A DNA stretch of 61,783 bases from Marinobacter antarcticus (lineage in GTDB: Bacteria > Pseudomonadota > Gammaproteobacteria > Pseudomonadales > Oleiphilaceae): positions 1 through 61,783 of the forward strand of contig NZ_DRGY01000029.1 of NCBI RefSeq assembly GCF_011049865.1. Reading direction: 5' to 3'. The translations under genes were made by a program, and so were the position numbers. Every line of letters starts with the position of its first letter. Position 1 is the stretch's first letter. Below, piece by piece: positions 60,940 through 61,783 of this stretch. Under the pieces are notes generated by a model. The model made no database searches and was not told the DNA's origin. It saw nothing but the letters and a program-made list of their open reading frames with translations.

Positions 60940-61560
60940 TTGTCAACAAGTCATACCGCAACAATTGTTGCGACAGTACTAGCCGCGGTTATCACGGCTG
61001 CTGTCTCACTATATATTCATTTTGATTCCCCAGAAATCGATGTGAGAGGCACAGTGACTGAGACGGTTGGCGCCGATTCAGAGCAGGAAGGTAGCTCTAC
61101 AAGCCCTTCAATGAATATCGCGGACGTATTTATTGCTCCAATTAATACTGATATGGCGACAAATTTTTTTGCGGAAATCTCTAACTCAGGCACTGAAACT
61201 GCAAAGGATTTTCAGTTAACTATAAATTTTGGTGAGGCAACTATAGAGAAGTGTGAAGTCCAGCCATCATCTATTTCTAGGCCTACTGAATCTAAGCCAC
61301 TTTCAGTCCAGTCGTACAATATCTCAACTCTTGGCAAGGATGCCTCGATTTACATCAGCTGTGCTGTAGATCTCCCGTATTTCAAAAAAATATGGGTTGG
61401 TGGTGGCAATATCCAGTATGAAAAATCTTTGACTTATGATGCGTATAAGGAATTGAAGAACGGGGATGACATTGGATTTTATGAGGGACTTTTACGAGCC
61501 GTTATTCTGTTTTTTCTAGCTATGGCGGGATTCAAGATCGTTGGATTTCTTTTTGACTAA
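60940..61560 (+). CDS. Integron cassette 2 membrane-anchored protein
   Basis: This is an unrecognised 206-residue protein starting with TTG 16 bases after the first attC; AAAGGG ahead may serve as ribosome site. It has an N-terminal membrane helix (Ile-Val-Ala-Thr-Val-Leu-Ala-Ala-Val-Ile), a beta-rich outer domain of about 140 residues, and a second helix at the C-terminus (Ala-Val-Ile-Leu-Phe-Phe-Leu-Ala-Met-Ala). Composition is AT-rich. No partner gene is present in the cassette. Confidence 0.75.
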   Translation: MSTSHTATIVATVLAAVITAAVSLYIHFDSPEIDVRGTVTETVGADSEQEGSSTSPSMNIADVFIAPINTDMATNFFAEISNSGTETAKDFQLTINFGEATIEKCEVQPSSISRPTESKPLSVQSYNISTLGKDASIYISCAVDLPYFKKIWVGGGNIQYEKSLTYDAYKELKNGDDIGFYEGLLRAVILFFLAMAGFKIVGFLFD

Positions 61561-61563
61561 GGT

Positions 61564-61648
61564 ACCTAACAATTGCAGGCAGGGCGACGTTTTAGTCGTT
61601 GCTCCTTCGTCACAACAACTAAAACGCGCCTGCTGCAGGCGTTGAGGC
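61564..61648 (+). other. attC recombination site of cassette 2
   Basis: This is an 85-base inverted repeat from ACCTAAC (61564-61570) to a GTTGAGGC core (61641-61648). The arms pair through TTTTAGT(C)GTTG and CAACAACTAAAA. The last bases merge with the terminus of the following insertion sequence, so the final core may be partly rebuilt by the insertion. Confidence 0.8.
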
Positions 61649-61783
61649 TGTAGAAAAACTCAAATTTCCGGCGCTGGTTTGGTAAAATCGTGCATAAAGA
61701 CGAGGAGTAGTCGGATGTCGAAAGCCAAACCCCGTTTCAAGCCCTACAACATCGACCAGGACGCCATCCTGGTGATTAATTAC
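61646..61783 (+). mobile_element. Left part of an insertion sequence abutting the attC site
   Basis: From GGCTGTAGAAAAACTC (61646 on), the sequence looks like the terminal repeat of an IS1182-like or related element, followed at 61714 by the transposase start. The element runs off the window, so its right end and family cannot be proven. It lies directly at the attC core. Confidence 0.55.
61714..61783 (+). CDS. Transposase, 5' part only (IS1182-like)
   Basis: Only 23 codons are visible, starting Met-Ser-Lys-Ala-Lys-Pro-Arg-Phe-Lys-Pro-Tyr-Asn, with GGAG upstream of the ATG. The Phe-Lys-Pro-Tyr-Asn then Gln-Asp start is typical for IS1182-type transposases. The remainder lies beyond the window. 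Confidence 0.6.

Overview
The window looks like a chromosome segment of a marine gammaproteobacterium, probably Marinobacter-like. That placement is an inference from the mix of a TRAP importer locus, NhaB, two-ATP-cone NrdAB under a cobalamin riboswitch, an SOS-type chromosomal integron integrase and a Tn7-like island. No rRNA or tRNA gene was recognised, so the genus is not proven.

About two thirds of the window (1 to 40.6 kb) is mobile DNA organised as two Tn7-like elements in tandem. The first element starts beyond the left edge. Its tnsC (partial), tnsD and tnsE run rightwards, and its left-type end, with three dispersed TnsB-like sites, stops at 33676. Its cargo, in order, is: a decayed group II intron; a broken meta-cleavage remnant (dmpC fragment, intact dmpE and dmpF, frameshifted dmpG); 5' fragments of two housekeeping genes (mutS, an algZ-like kinase) beside two damaged tyrosine recombinases; a periplasmic thiol-redox module (DsrE-like, DsbG, TlpA-like, DsbD) divergent from a two-component system and an Lnt-like acyltransferase; a ccoN pseudogene fused by deletion to a P-type ATPase fragment; a sulfide-oxidation cassette (sqr, persulfide dioxygenase, SulP, two YeeE halves, Blh-like phosphatase); a frameshifted phosphopantetheinyl transferase; a three-gene ABC-3C conflict system with a nuclease-like effector; and an IS21 element with a 5-bp target duplication.

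The second element (33683-40582) has a right-type end with two closely spaced TnsB-like sites and a shortened left-type end. It has no tns genes and carries a TonB-dependent siderophore receptor with its periplasmic binding protein, two FecCD permeases and ATPase. It could move only if a transposase were supplied in trans, for example by its neighbour.

The region from 40.6 to 58.8 kb looks like ordinary chromosome. A LysR regulator heads a long co-directional locus: YcsI-family protein, DctPQM TRAP transporter, DUF2848 protein, amidase, duplicated membrane protein and PxpBC. This resembles a 5-oxoprolinase locus but has no pxpA. Then follow nhaB, an orphan periplasmic binding protein, a DUF3047 protein, a cobalamin riboswitch, nrdA, nrdB and an unrecognised 354-residue gene.

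The right end is a chromosomal integron: intI with a LexA box in front of it, then two lower-GC gene cassettes each ending in an attC site, then the start of an insertion sequence that abuts the second attC and runs off the window.
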